A program made the translations under genes and the position numbers. Under the pieces are notes generated by a model, which did no database searches, had not been told where the DNA came from, and saw nothing but the letters and a program-made list of their open reading frames with translations. Shown piece by piece: positions 11,364-20,632 of a stretch of DNA of 64,000 nt (positions are counted from its first letter, which is position 1; every line of letters begins with the position of its first letter). This stretch comes from Chondrilla cf. caribensis (Eukaryota > Porifera > Demospongiae > Chondrillida > Chondrillidae). The stretch covers positions 1,599,345 to 1,663,344 of the forward strand of contig OZ026559.1 of the NCBI GenBank assembly GCA_964020155.1, read 5' to 3'.

Positions 11364-11768
11364 ATTTGTAGTTATGCATGCAGTACCCACTGATACATGC
11401 AGCATATCCGTCCATACCTCTAGTATCACCCCCACTTTCATACTTAATACATTCGGGTTTAAATACGTATGTTTGAACATATTTACATGTTTAATATGTT
11501 TGCCTGAGTCCCCCAGTTGCCAGTTTTTTTCTTTCTCCTTTATCTCCTAGCAGGTTGTGTTCTGTATATTAATGTACAACTCTATCAAAATGTCCCAAAA
11601 GGAAACTTTCACCTATCCATTGGAATATACTTTACCTTCAGGGTTAGTAATAACAATTTCTAAGAGGATTGTATATTATTAATGAAGCAATAAAGTGATA
11701 ATAGTAATAATGATATTCATTTTTCTTGATGTGATTTACATGGTGTGAACACATGCATCTATACACAG
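10722..11768. repeat. Duplicated 3' flank of a kinase module (copy 1)
   Basis: This block matches 16660-17666 in order and orientation: the segment containing GGAGATCTGCAGTGCAATGG, the GAGTTAATTGACTTTRTTGTG segment, a (TG)n tract, GCAGCATATCCGTCCATACC, and the segment just downstream of the kinase stop. The last part is also similar to 25920-26079. It was duplicated with the kinase coding exons. The hexamer that is AATAAA in copy 17667 reads AATGAA here. Confidence 0.85.
11220..11362. repeat. (TG)n microsatellite
   Basis: TG tract interrupted by GGTGTACATG; its paralogue lies at 16990-17190. Confidence 0.92.
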
Positions 11769-12927
11769 CTATTGGACAATGCCATGAGTTTCTTCAGCAA
11801 CTGAGACGAAGTAGTCTTCGACGAGGTATTTGAGATGCTCGAAAGTGGGTCTCTCGTCTGGTTCGCGTTTCCAGCAGAGCAGCATGATTTGGTAGAGATG
11901 ATCTGGACACCCTGGGGGTTGGGGCATGCGAAAGCCCTGCTCCACTACTGCGAGAACATGGCCGTTCGTCAACCCATGATAAGGCGTGCACCCGTGAGTG
12001 ATCAATTCTGTCAGTAAGATTCCAAACGACCACACGTCAGATTTGATGGTGAAGCGATTGTAGCGGGTAGCCTCCGGGGCAGTCCACCTGATGGGGAACT
12101 TTTCTCCTGATTTAGCTACATACACGCCGTCCTGGATCAACTGTGTCATACCGAAATCGGCAATTTTCATAAGGTGCCCGTCTCCAACAAGAACATTCCT
12201 GGCAGCCAGATCGCGATGGACGAAGTGCTGTGCTTCAAGGTAAGCCATACCACTGGCAATCTGAGCTCCCATGTCAAGCAGTACAGGCAGTTTCAGATTG
12301 TGCCCCTCGTCCTTCTGTAGGTAGTCCAGTAACCTCCCGTGCTTCATCAGCTCAGTGACGATGAGGATAGGTTCACCGATAGTACAGACTGCATACAACA
12401 CGAGCAGATTGTCGTGTTGGAGTTGTTTCATAATAGTGGCCTCTCTCAGTAAATCCAAAGGTGACATTGTTCCCGGTTTGATGGTCTTTATGGCAACATC
12501 AATGGTCCCGTTGAAGGTTCCCTGCCACACCTCTCCAAACTGCCCTACCCATAATCGTTGTTGCAGTTTGATGGGCGAACGATCAATCTCCCACTCGTCC
12601 TTCGTATTGTAAGCGAGATCCCGGGTCCTCGGTGCCTCGGATTTGGGGCATACATTAGTGAGTCTGGTGCACAGTCCATCGGCCTGCTGTTGGTAGTGGT
12701 GGACCAGATCATCCAACATCATACACATAGTGTGGGGGGCAATGTAGAACGCTCCGCTGTCAGCCTTCCTAATACGGTAATGTTTGACGGTGTCTCCGTC
12801 ACGGACGGACAGGGAGTAGTTCCCGGGCTGACTACCGCTCTTTCGTATGAGATAGGTCCCGTCCACATTACCGGACCCCAATAATTCCTTCTCTGCATCC
12901 TGTCTGCTGATCCTCCCAAAATACCAA
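11769..12927 (-). CDS. SH2 + tyrosine kinase exon with altered P-loop (module 1)
   Basis: Starts in phase 2 after acceptor TTACTCTTAG (exon T-TGG, 12927) and ends at stop 11769-11771. It encodes [16 protein letters not shown], an SH2 with Arg retained (GTYLIRKS), linker, WEIDRS and a kinase domain with [11 protein letters not shown] and WTAPEA. Three oddities: the P-loop reads [10 protein letters not shown], so the first Gly of GxGxxG is Trp; the DFG is followed by MTQLIQ instead of LARLIQ; the C-tail ends EETHGIVQ, with the usual tail Tyr missing. Activation-loop Tyr is present (DGVYVAKSG). ATP binding may be weakened. The phase matches the TKL exon at 13940-13114 (joint product 661 aa) and also the distant SH3 exon at 42458-42097. 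Which is used is unknown. Confidence 0.85.
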
Positions 12928-13113
12928 CTAAGAGTAAGTAGAAAGGGAATTCCAGGGGTAAATCATCATGTTTGACACGAAAACAGGAAGTTTACACCAC
13001 TGATACAGGAAGTTAATTACTCCACTTGTATATACAGCAGTTTACACCACTGATATAGGAAGTTAACTCCACTAATACAGGAAGTTACTCCAATAACACA
13101 GGAAGTCACGTAC

Positions 13114-13940
13114 TCCCCCAACTCCAATCTATGCTGCCATAAACTTGCAGTTGACGGTCTATTCTCTGGGTCGTTTTTCAAACAAGAAATGATCACAATC
13201 CTCAGGGGGTGGGACTCGGGAACCAATTTGATGTGGTCACGCCTCCTGTCAATCTCTGCTTCTGTACCTATACCTTGAAGGCTGGGGTCGGGGTCCAAAC
13301 AGGTCACCATCTGCAGCATCAGCACACCGAGGGAGAACGTATCCATCTTCTCGGTGTATCTGGGATCATTGCTGAGTACTTCCGGTGGCATGTACGGAAT
13401 ACATCCGGGGGCTACAGTGGTCAGGTAGCCTAAATCTGTAGGACGAAACTTGGCCTGACCAAGGTCGCTAATCTTCACGAAACCCGTTTCTGTGAGGAGA
13501 ACGTTCTTGCTACTCAGGTACCCATGAACCACGGGAGGTTCAAGGCTGTGTAGATAATTCAACCCGTCGACTATTTCGCTGGAGATTCTACAAGCTTCCT
13601 TCACTTGTAGGCCGCCATCTTGTTTCTTCTTCTTCACCAAATAATCCCTTAGCGTCTCGTGGAGTAGTTCCATGACGAGAACCTTCTCTCCCTTCACGTC
13701 GAACACACCGACAAATTTGACTATGTGTGGATGTGTCAAAGAAGACAGTATTTCACATTCTCTGAGGAATTCTTGTTGTACATGGTCGAAGTCTTCTGCC
13801 TGGTATTTCGCCTGTTCCAACAGAAGTCGATGAATTCTCTTTATAGCTACGGGTCTTCCCTGATACGTTCTTTTGTGAACTGTCCCGTACGCCCCTCTTC
13901 CAATTTCTTCCCCGATTTTCACAGACTGACCAGCTTCCAT
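13114..13940 (-). CDS. TKL-type pseudokinase exon (HGY in place of HRD)
   Basis: From ATG 13940 ([16 protein letters not shown]) to a phase-2 donor GTACGT at 13113-13108. The frame reads on to a stop at 13017, but past 13114 it is repeat sequence and no longer matches the paralogues. It encodes one TKL-type kinase domain: P-loop [25 protein letters not shown] (for DFG) and PPE (for APE). The catalytic loop reads VVHGYLSSKN where both paralogues have [10 protein letters not shown], so the catalytic Asp is gone. Gly2 of the paralogues' MGAGQS is Glu, so myristoylation is lost too. Joining to exon 12927 gives ...[13 protein letters not shown], i.e. TKL pseudokinase-SH2-TK. The 186-bp intron between them (12928-13113) is made of AGTTACTCC/AGTTTAC-type repeats also found upstream of exon 27238. 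Confidence 0.75.
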
Positions 13941-13966
13941 TTCGATCTATTTTCCTGTGCATACAC

Positions 13967-14873
13967 TAGTCTGACGTAGCTTAGTATGGGGTGCCGTTCA
14001 TGTCAAGAATGATTTCACAATTATCTTCCCATTTATTATATAGGACATTCCATTTATTATATAGGAAGTTCTATTTATTATATAGGATATCTTATTTATT
14101 ATATAGGACTTCCTATTCATTATATAGGATGTTCCATTTACTATATAAGAAGTTCTATTTATTATATAGGATATCTTATTTATTATATAGGACTTCCTAT
14201 TCATTATATAGGATGTTCCATTTATTATATAGGAAGTTCTATTTATTATATAGGATATCTTATTTATTATATAGGACTTCCTATTCATTATATAGGACGT
14301 TCCATTTACTATATAGGAAGTTCTATTCATGCAAACAGTTTCCCTAGTTCACCACCTAATGCAGGATGATGGTTTATTGTAATGCAACATGTAATATGAT
14401 TTATGACCTGTATATTCAATTGCATTTTGCATATGCCGTTACACCATATATGTACAGTATAAATTCTAGTGTGTGAAAGGCTCAACGCTTTACAGAAGCA
14501 TCTTGATCATTTCAACCAACACAAATAAAGAAAAGATTATGTGGAAAAAAGGATAAATACAATGAATTAAATACCTAATATATACAACTGCAATTTCAGT
14601 TACTAGGTACTACTGCATGTATGTCTGCAAACTAGATCCTCTGAAATCCGGGCTATTCTGATTCTGAATGCTATGTTGTATTTGAACTTCCTATATAATG
14701 AACGGGACGTCCTATATAATAAATAGGAAGTCCTCTATATAATAAATAGGAAGATAATTGTGAAATCATTTTTGACATGAATGGCACCCCATAGCCTAGA
14801 CCCTTCCAGCCTCCATTTTATTACGGCGCGATAATAAAATGGAGGCCGGAAAGGTCTGGACTACGTCAGACTA
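13967..14873. mobile_element. Non-autonomous Mutator-like element, 907 bp
   Basis: Perfect 13-bp termini: TAGTCTGACGTAG at 13967 and its complement ending at 14873. A perfect 9-bp direct repeat, TGCATACAC, flanks it (13958-13966 and 14874-14882). The inverted similarity continues inward (GGGGTGCC, CATGTCAA, ATGATTTCACAATTATCTTC), but the left arm lacks about 65 bp that the right arm has, including a small hairpin at 14803-14850. The interior is a 21-bp tandem repeat plus unique AT-rich sequence. There is no transposase. A 9-bp target duplication with long inverted repeats fits Mutator-like elements; superfamily inferred. Confidence 0.82.
14025..14335. repeat. 21-bp minisatellite in a four-unit higher-order pattern
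   Basis: Units such as TTTATTATATAGGAAGTTC alternate with variants ending GATATCT, GACTTCC and GATGTTCC in a repeating order of about 84 bp. It lies inside the 907-bp element; related units reappear at its other end (14690-14755). Long frames on both strands here are artefacts. Confidence 0.88.
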
Positions 14874-14882
14874 TGCATACAC

Positions 14883-15633
14883 CGTAAAAACACTGGTGGA
14901 AATATTCCAACATTATTGGTGGATTACATGAATTGTATATGTATCGCCATATTCTCAAGAATTGTGGTACACAGTGTAAATACTTTATATATGAGGACTG
15001 TCCAGGCCCATACGCAGGCTTCACAAAAGGGGGTTTACATTTTTAGTCCAGTTCATATCCATCTGTCACCACACATGCATGCCATCACAAATATCTGAAG
15101 TTCTCGTTGAAGGTTTAATATTAATTAAGCTTATGTTTGGTCATGTCACAAATATATGTATATGCACAGAGCTCAATTTTATCTACTGTGCTGAATCATA
15201 ATAGATATATACTCCAGTCTACATAATTATTACATCATATAATGGGGTTGTTGCATCACCTTTGTATCAGATCAAATTACTGTGAAATTTTGATCATTTG
15301 TGCATGACCTAGACAATGGTGGCACTTGCAATTGGACACAAAGGGGGATCGGTCAAACCCCCTCGAACTCCCCCTGTGTACAGGCCTGCTGTGATGTGTG
15401 TTTGTATAAGTACATGCACATTTATAGACCAGCCACACATCACCAACTCCCCACCCCCCCCACACACAAAGTATGTACATTCTTGCCACGTTACTCTTTG
15501 TTGCATTCATTTTGTCTCGTCACCAATTACAACCATTACAATATTTAAGCAGGTGATGGCACATCCATCAAATCCACCAATAATGGTGGAATATTTCCAT
15601 CAGTGTTTATATAGTGTGTGAGAAGGGTATTTG
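14883..15633. other. Gene-free stretch, unassigned
   Basis: AT-rich sequence between the Mutator-like element and the duplicated 5' block. No coding frame, repeat family or RNA gene recognised. Confidence 0.55.
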
Positions 15634-16256
15634 GTGGTTTCTGTCAATTTCTCATTTTTGGCGTCATTACAACGTATTCACAATTCTTTTTTAACGTGAT
15701 AAAAACAATGCGTATGTATCTTCTTTAGTTCTGAAGTTACGTGCAAATCAATTGCAACATCGTGCATATGATAATTATTAAGCCAACTTAATTATTTGAT
15801 AGTTTATGTAGTCTTACTGTTTTAAGTTACATATATTATAACTATAAAAAATAAAAATAAATTAAAAAAGTAAATCAACTATGTTCTTTTGTGTATGCAA
15901 GTAGACTACGATTCCCAGTGTTATTATTCGTTTATAAGTAAATCTGTATCCCCTGTATACAAGATGTTGGCATATATGGAAAATGTGGCGTCGTGTGTGA
16001 ATGCTAAAGAATGGAAACCCTTGAGCTGAAAATTTATACAGAGCTACAATAAGACAGATTCGAAAGCGATTTATGCGAACAAGTAATTTGAGTTAAAAGA
16101 ACTCGAATTAAAGATGTGTTTTTACCATTCCCTCATAATATTAACGTATGCATATGGATACATCATCACTCTCAATTTCATTCAAATTCCTACAATATTA
16201 TAATATTTTATACACTCTCCATCACATGTGCATGCATGTGTTTGCATTTTATGCAT

Positions 16257-16293
<37 letters not shown>

Positions 16294-16560
16294 TTATTAT
16301 AGTGCACCACACCAGAAGGTGCTAGGACATGGAAGGGTCCAAAGTAGCACTCCACAATATAAAATGATAACTGGAATATCATGCGGAAGAAAACCATAAA
16401 TATACTAATAAGTATAATAATAATACTAATTATTAATATTTCACAAAAAATGAAAAAAAAATGCATACATGTGGTTGTGTGTACGTATTAAGTTTTGATC
16501 TTGTGCACACATGAAATGTTTTTATTGCCACACAATATCTCTACGTGTTATACAATGCTA
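15634..16560. repeat. Duplicated 5' flank of TKL-containing modules (copy 1)
   Basis: Similar to 22318-23010 over most of its length and to 19605-19905 at its start. Shared landmarks: GTTTCTGTCAATTTCTC, GTTACGTGCAAA, TTCGTTTATAAGTA, ATGTTGGCATA. In the other two copies this block lies close upstream of the TKL start codon, so it probably holds the promoter and 5' UTR. Here it is 1.7 kb from the ATG because of the inserted Mutator-like element and other sequence. It also contains a (CAAT)n element at 16261-16430. Confidence 0.8.
16261..16430. mobile_element. SINE-like element with (CAAT)n tract, copy 1
   Basis: A (CAAT)8 tract is followed by the core GTGCACCACACCAGAAGGTG and CTAGGACAT. The same tract plus core is at 19353-19604. 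The paralogous site at about 22851-22870 reads ATGCATTATTATTATTGGGC with no insert, which supports insertion here. The right boundary is approximate, and no RNA polymerase III box was identified. Confidence 0.65.
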
Positions 16561-16659
16561 ATAAATATTATCACGAACTCCATTAAAATATGTGAGGGGG
16601 CATAGGAAAAGGAGCCTTAAGGGTCAAAATGTCAAATTTGGGATTTATATATATATATA

Positions 16660-17017
16660 GCTCCAGCTCCAGCTTCATATACACACTTATGCAGGTGTGT
16701 TCCAATTGAGTACTGCAAATGGCCTCTGTCTCCAGAGATCTGCAGTGCAATGGTGTCCATTACAAAGTACACAAAAACACACTCAAGTGTCTGTATACAG
16801 AGATACTAGCACTGCTGGTTATGATGCATGCATGTGGCTTCACATTAACGAGTTAATTGACTTTGTTGTGTAATTGGTATGAAAGTCTTTGTAGTCTGTA
16901 CACAAGTGGAAGTGTATTTATCTGAGGTCAAAACAAGCTTTCCAATTGTTACACTTGTACATGCATTCATCTCTCCCTCTTGTCCTCTGTGTGTGCAGCG
17001 TGTGTGTGTTTGTGGTG

Positions 17018-17066
<49 letters not shown>

Positions 17067-17068
17067 TG

Positions 17069-17121
<53 letters not shown>

Positions 17122-17666
17122 TGCACGTGTTTGTGTGTGATGTATATGTGTGTGTGTGGTGTCTGTGTGCATGCGCGTGTTTTGTGTGTGTGTGTATGTA
17201 TAGTAACGTTGCAGCACCCACTGACACATGCAGCATATCCGTCCATACCTCTAGTATCACCCCCACTTTCTCTGCATACTTGCATTCAACTCATGTTTCC
17301 CTACGCAATGTCAATCAGTACGTTTGTGTTGATTTAATGCAACTACATTTAAAACATTCAAGTTTAAATATGTTTCAACATATTTCCATGTTTAATATGC
17401 TTGAATCCCTCAGTTGCCAGTTTTTCTCTTTCTCCTTTCTCTCCTAGCAGCTTGTCTTCCGTATATTAATGTACAACTCCATCAAAATGTCCCAAAAGGA
17501 AATTTTTACTTATCCATTGGAATATACTTTACTTTTAGGGTTAGTACAACAATATTTTAAGAGGATGGTATAATTATTAATAAAGCAATAAAGTGATAAT
17601 AGTAATAATGATATTTATTGTTCACGGTGTGGGGTACATGGTGTGAAAACATGCATCTCCGCGCAG
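16660..17666. repeat. Duplicated 3' flank of a kinase module (copy 2)
   Basis: Paralogue of 10722-11768, same order and orientation, with an internal (TG)n tract at 16990-17190. It adjoins the stop codon of the dual-kinase gene at 17667. Confidence 0.85.
17614..17619 (-). terminator. Candidate polyadenylation signal AATAAA
   Basis: On the minus strand AATAAA begins 48 bases after the last base of the stop codon at 17667. The paralogous hexamers downstream of 11769 and 26080 read AATGAA, so only this copy has the consensus form. Confidence 0.55.
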
Positions 17667-19310
17667 CTATTGGACAATGTGATGAGTTTCTTCAGCAGCT
17701 GAGACGAAGTAGTCTTCAAGCTGGTATTTGAGATACTCGAAAGTGGGTCTCTCGTCTGGTTCAGCCTTCCAGCAGGACAGCATGATTTGGTAGAGAGGAT
17801 CCGGACACCCAGGGGGTGGGGGCATGCGGTAGCCTTGTTTCACCTTTATGAGAACTTCAGCATTTCTCATCCCTGGGTAAGGAAACCAGGCATAGGTGAC
17901 AATCTCGTACAGTAGAATCCCAAATGACCACACATCAGATTTGATGGTGAAGCGATTGTAGAGGTAAGCCTCAGGGGCAGTCCACTTAATGGCGAACTTT
18001 TCTCCAGATTTAGCTACATACACACCATCCTGGATCAACCGTGCCAGACCAAAATCGGCAATTTTCACAATATTCCCATCTCCAACAAGGACATTCCTGG
18101 CAGCCAGATCACGATGGATGAAGTGCTGCGCTTCGAGGTAAGCCATACCACTGGCAATCTGAGCTCCGATGTCAACCAGTTCAGGCAGTTTCAGATTGCG
18201 CCCCTCGCCCTTCTGTAGGTAGTCCAGCAAAACCCCTTGCTTCATCAGCTCGGTGACGATGTAGATAGGTTCATAGATAGTACAGACTCCATACAACTGA
18301 ACCAGCTTTTCATGTTGGAGTTGTTTCATGATAGTGGCCTCTGCCAGGAAATCCAAAGTTGACATTTTTCCTGGTTTGAGGGCCTTTATGGCAACATCAA
18401 TGGCCCCGTTCCAAATTCCCTGCCACACCTCTCCAAGCTGCCCCGCCCCCAATCGTCGTAGGAATCCGATGGAAGAAGGATCAATCTCCCATTCAAATCC
18501 ATAATACTTCAAACTTGCAGCTGATGGTCTATTCTCCGGGTCGTTTTTCAAACAAGAAATGATCACAATCCTCAGGGGGTGGGACTCGGGAACCAATTTG
18601 ATGTGGTCACGCCTCCTGTCAATCTCTGCTTCTGTACCGATACCTTGAAGGCTGGGATTGGGGTCCAAACAGGTCACCATCTGTAGCATCAACACACCGA
18701 GGGAGAACGTATCCATCTTCTCGGTGTACCTGGGTTCTTTGGCGAGTACTTCTGGTGGCATGTACGGGATACATCCGGGAGCTACAGTGGTCAGGTATCC
18801 TAAATCTGTAGGACGAAACTTGGCCTGACCAAGGTCGCTAATCTTCACCAGACCCGTTTCTGTGAGGAGAATGTTCTTGCTATTCAGGTCTCGATGAACC
18901 ACGGGAGGCTTAAGGCTGTGTAGATAATTTAACCCGTCGACTATTTCGCTGGAGATTCTACAAGCTTCCCACGTTTTTAGGCCGCCATATTGTTTCTTCT
19001 TCTTCACCAAATAATCCCTCAGCGTCTCGTGGAGCAGTTCCATGACAAGGGCCTTCTCTCCCTTCACGTCGAACACTCCGACAAATTCGACTATGTGTGG
19101 ATGTGTCAAAGAAGACAGTATTTCACATTCTCTGAGGAATTCTTGTTGTACATGGTCGAAGTCTTCTGCCTGGTATCTCGCCGGTTCCAACAGAAGTCGA
19201 TGAATTCTCTTTATAGCTACGGGTCTTCCCTGATATGTTCCTTTGTGAACTGTCCCGTACGCTCCTCTTCCAATTTCTTCCCCTATTTTTACAGATTGAC
19301 CAGCTCCCAT
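17667..19310 (-). CDS. Dual-kinase gene: TKL kinase fused to Src-type TK (copy 2)
   Basis: A single exon of 547 aa. I start at ATG 19310 (MGAGQSVK), which fits N-myristoylation (Gly2, Ser6) and is conserved in the sister gene; a 17-residue upstream extension begins inside an inserted (CAAT)n element and is unlikely to be ancestral. Kinase 1 (about 8-265): P-loop GRGAYG 14-19, Lys34, HRD 139-141, DLG 159-161, PPE 185-187; TKL-like and apparently active. Kinase 2 (about 274-540) starts at WEIDPSS with no SH2 before it: P-loop LGAGQLG, Lys309, HRD 399-401, DFG 419-421, WTAPEA, activation-loop Tyr in DGVYVAKSG. The tail EETHHIVQ lacks the regulatory Tyr. So one chain carries a Ser/Thr-type and a Tyr-type kinase, probably at the membrane. 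Confidence 0.9.
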   Translation of the reverse strand: MGAGQSVKIGEEIGRGAYGTVHKGTYQGRPVAIKRIHRLLLEPARYQAEDFDHVQQEFLRECEILSSLTHPHIVEFVGVFDVKGEKALVMELLHETLRDYLVKKKKQYGGLKTWEACRISSEIVDGLNYLHSLKPPVVHRDLNSKNILLTETGLVKISDLGQAKFRPTDLGYLTTVAPGCIPYMPPEVLAKEPRYTEKMDTFSLGVLMLQMVTCLDPNPSLQGIGTEAEIDRRRDHIKLVPESHPLRIVIISCLKNDPENRPSAASLKYYGFEWEIDPSSIGFLRRLGAGQLGEVWQGIWNGAIDVAIKALKPGKMSTLDFLAEATIMKQLQHEKLVQLYGVCTIYEPIYIVTELMKQGVLLDYLQKGEGRNLKLPELVDIGAQIASGMAYLEAQHFIHRDLAARNVLVGDGNIVKIADFGLARLIQDGVYVAKSGEKFAIKWTAPEAYLYNRFTIKSDVWSFGILLYEIVTYAWFPYPGMRNAEVLIKVKQGYRMPPPPGCPDPLYQIMLSCWKAEPDERPTFEYLKYQLEDYFVSAAEETHHIVQ

Positions 19311-19352
19311 TTCGATGGAACCATAATTTGACCGTGCGTGGGTGAAGGGTAT

Positions 19353-19404
<52 letters not shown>

Positions 19405-19604
19405 TTATTTGAGTGCACCACACCCGAAGGTGCTAGGACATACCATTGGTCCTATGTAGCACTATACATCAATACACAACATCAAAATTAACTATGGAGT
19501 ATCTAGTACACTAGTCCATCACAATTACAAAATAATGAGTTACACACCAAATCTGACTGACCACATTACGCTAAGATGATTTAAAATGTTATTTTTGATT
19601 ATTA
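19353..19604. mobile_element. SINE-like element with (CAAT)n tract, copy 2
   Basis: (CAAT)12 followed by GTGCACCACACCCGAAGGTG and CTAGGACAT. In the sister gene the equivalent site reads GAAGGGTATTTTGATGGTTT (about 22307-22326) with no insert, so this piece of about 250 bp was added here. It also created an in-frame ATG upstream of the real start. Confidence 0.7.
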
Positions 19605-19905
19605 TTGATGGTTTCTGTCAATTTCTCGTTTTTGGCATCAATACAACGTCTTCGCGATTCTTTATTAACGTGGCGAAAACAGTGCGTATCTTCTTTAGTT
19701 CCGAAGTTACGTGCAAACAAATTGCAACATCGCGCATATATGATAATTATGTTCTTTGTGTACGCAAGTAGAATACGATTCGCAGTGTTATATTCGTTTA
19801 TAAGTAGATCTAGACCTATCTCCCCTATATACGAAATGTTGGCATACAGAAAACGTGGCGTCTCGTGTAAACACTGAGTAATGGAAAATCCATATCAAAC
19901 TTCAC
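19605..19905. repeat. Duplicated 5' flank of TKL modules (copy 2)
   Basis: Starts GATGGTTTCTGTCAATTTCT and runs through TTCGTTTATAAGTAGATCTA to GAGTAATGGAAA, closely matching 22318-22575 and 15634-16013. A likely promoter/5' UTR region for the gene at 19310. Confidence 0.8.
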
Positions 19906-20632
19906 GATTGACCTAAACAGTCCCTAATCACTGATTACTTTTGAAAACATACTTTTCCTGTCATATAACATGCAGTATATTATTTATTGTATCCTGGTTC
20001 GGCGAAAGATCAAAGAGAAAAGTGTGCACACATCAGCGCTGGAAGCACAGTTCACTGATGTGTGCACAGTTCACCAGACAGGTTTCATTGTTGGAATTAA
20101 TTGCGTGAGAACAAGGCAGGAAATTAGTAAACACATTTCTAGTGCATATAATTTGTTATATTGGACTATGCGCATATTTGCCGTATAAATTGTCTACCCA
20201 CAGGCCACCCAGGATACAGAATAGTTGTATCCTACCTAGGTGTGCTGCAGCAGATAAAGTGCTAACTGATTACCTTGGGCTTCGCCTTTAGTAATCTATT
20301 AGCACTTTATCACTGCTGCAGCACACCTAGGCAGGATACAACCTATTACTTGTGTTGAGTAATTGAAGTAAACTCCAAAGTCTAGCAACATGATATATAG
20401 GCAACCCTGGGAAATCAGGACACCTTTATAATCAGGACTCTTCTTGCCGGTCCCCAAGTGTCCACATTATACAGGTTCCACTCTAATGATAATACAATAT
20501 TATGCAATATCAAACAAATCTGTTAATCATAGGCAAAAGGTATACCGAAATTAATAAGGAAAAAATTCACACAGTGATTAATTCAAGTGAGCATAGTGGG
20601 GGTTAAAACCTGGGCACACAAATAGTTATCTT
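19906..20632. other. Intergenic between the two dual-kinase genes
   Basis: Contains a 130-bp palindrome (20219-20348), a decayed family-A-like fragment at about 20398-20484 (ends GGTTCCACTCTA), and the 3' flank of the gene at 20633, which matches 23045-23194 downstream of 23195. The 72-aa plus-strand frame at 19970-20188 is not recognised as a gene. Confidence 0.65.
20219..20348. repeat. Near-perfect palindrome (hairpin element)
   Basis: Arms of about 42 bp: GTGTGCTGCAGCAG...AAAGTGCTAA pairs with TTAGCACTTT...CTGCTGCAGCACAC. The loop contains a second, smaller stem (GATTAC ... GTAATC around GGGCTTCGCC). Probably a foldback MITE; no clear target duplication found. Confidence 0.8.

Larger units (their letters stand above)
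7992..11768. other. Intergenic between kinase gene A and the next kinase module
   Basis: No coding frame supported. It holds two long (CA/TG)n tracts (8210-8366, 8480-8918), a family-C MITE (8942-9152), unassigned sequence at 9153-10020, a direct repeat of about 68 bp (10040-10200), and a block duplicated at 16660-17666 (10722-11768). Confidence 0.7.

Noticed and set aside
13991..14347. Leu/Tyr/Arg and Ser/Tyr/Ile repeat proteins on opposite strands
   Set aside because: Both come from the 21-bp repeat inside the Mutator-like element.
19311..19361. Upstream ATG adding 17 residues to the dual-kinase gene
   Set aside because: The ATG lies in an inserted (CAAT)n element, and the myristoylation start at 19310 is conserved in the sister gene.
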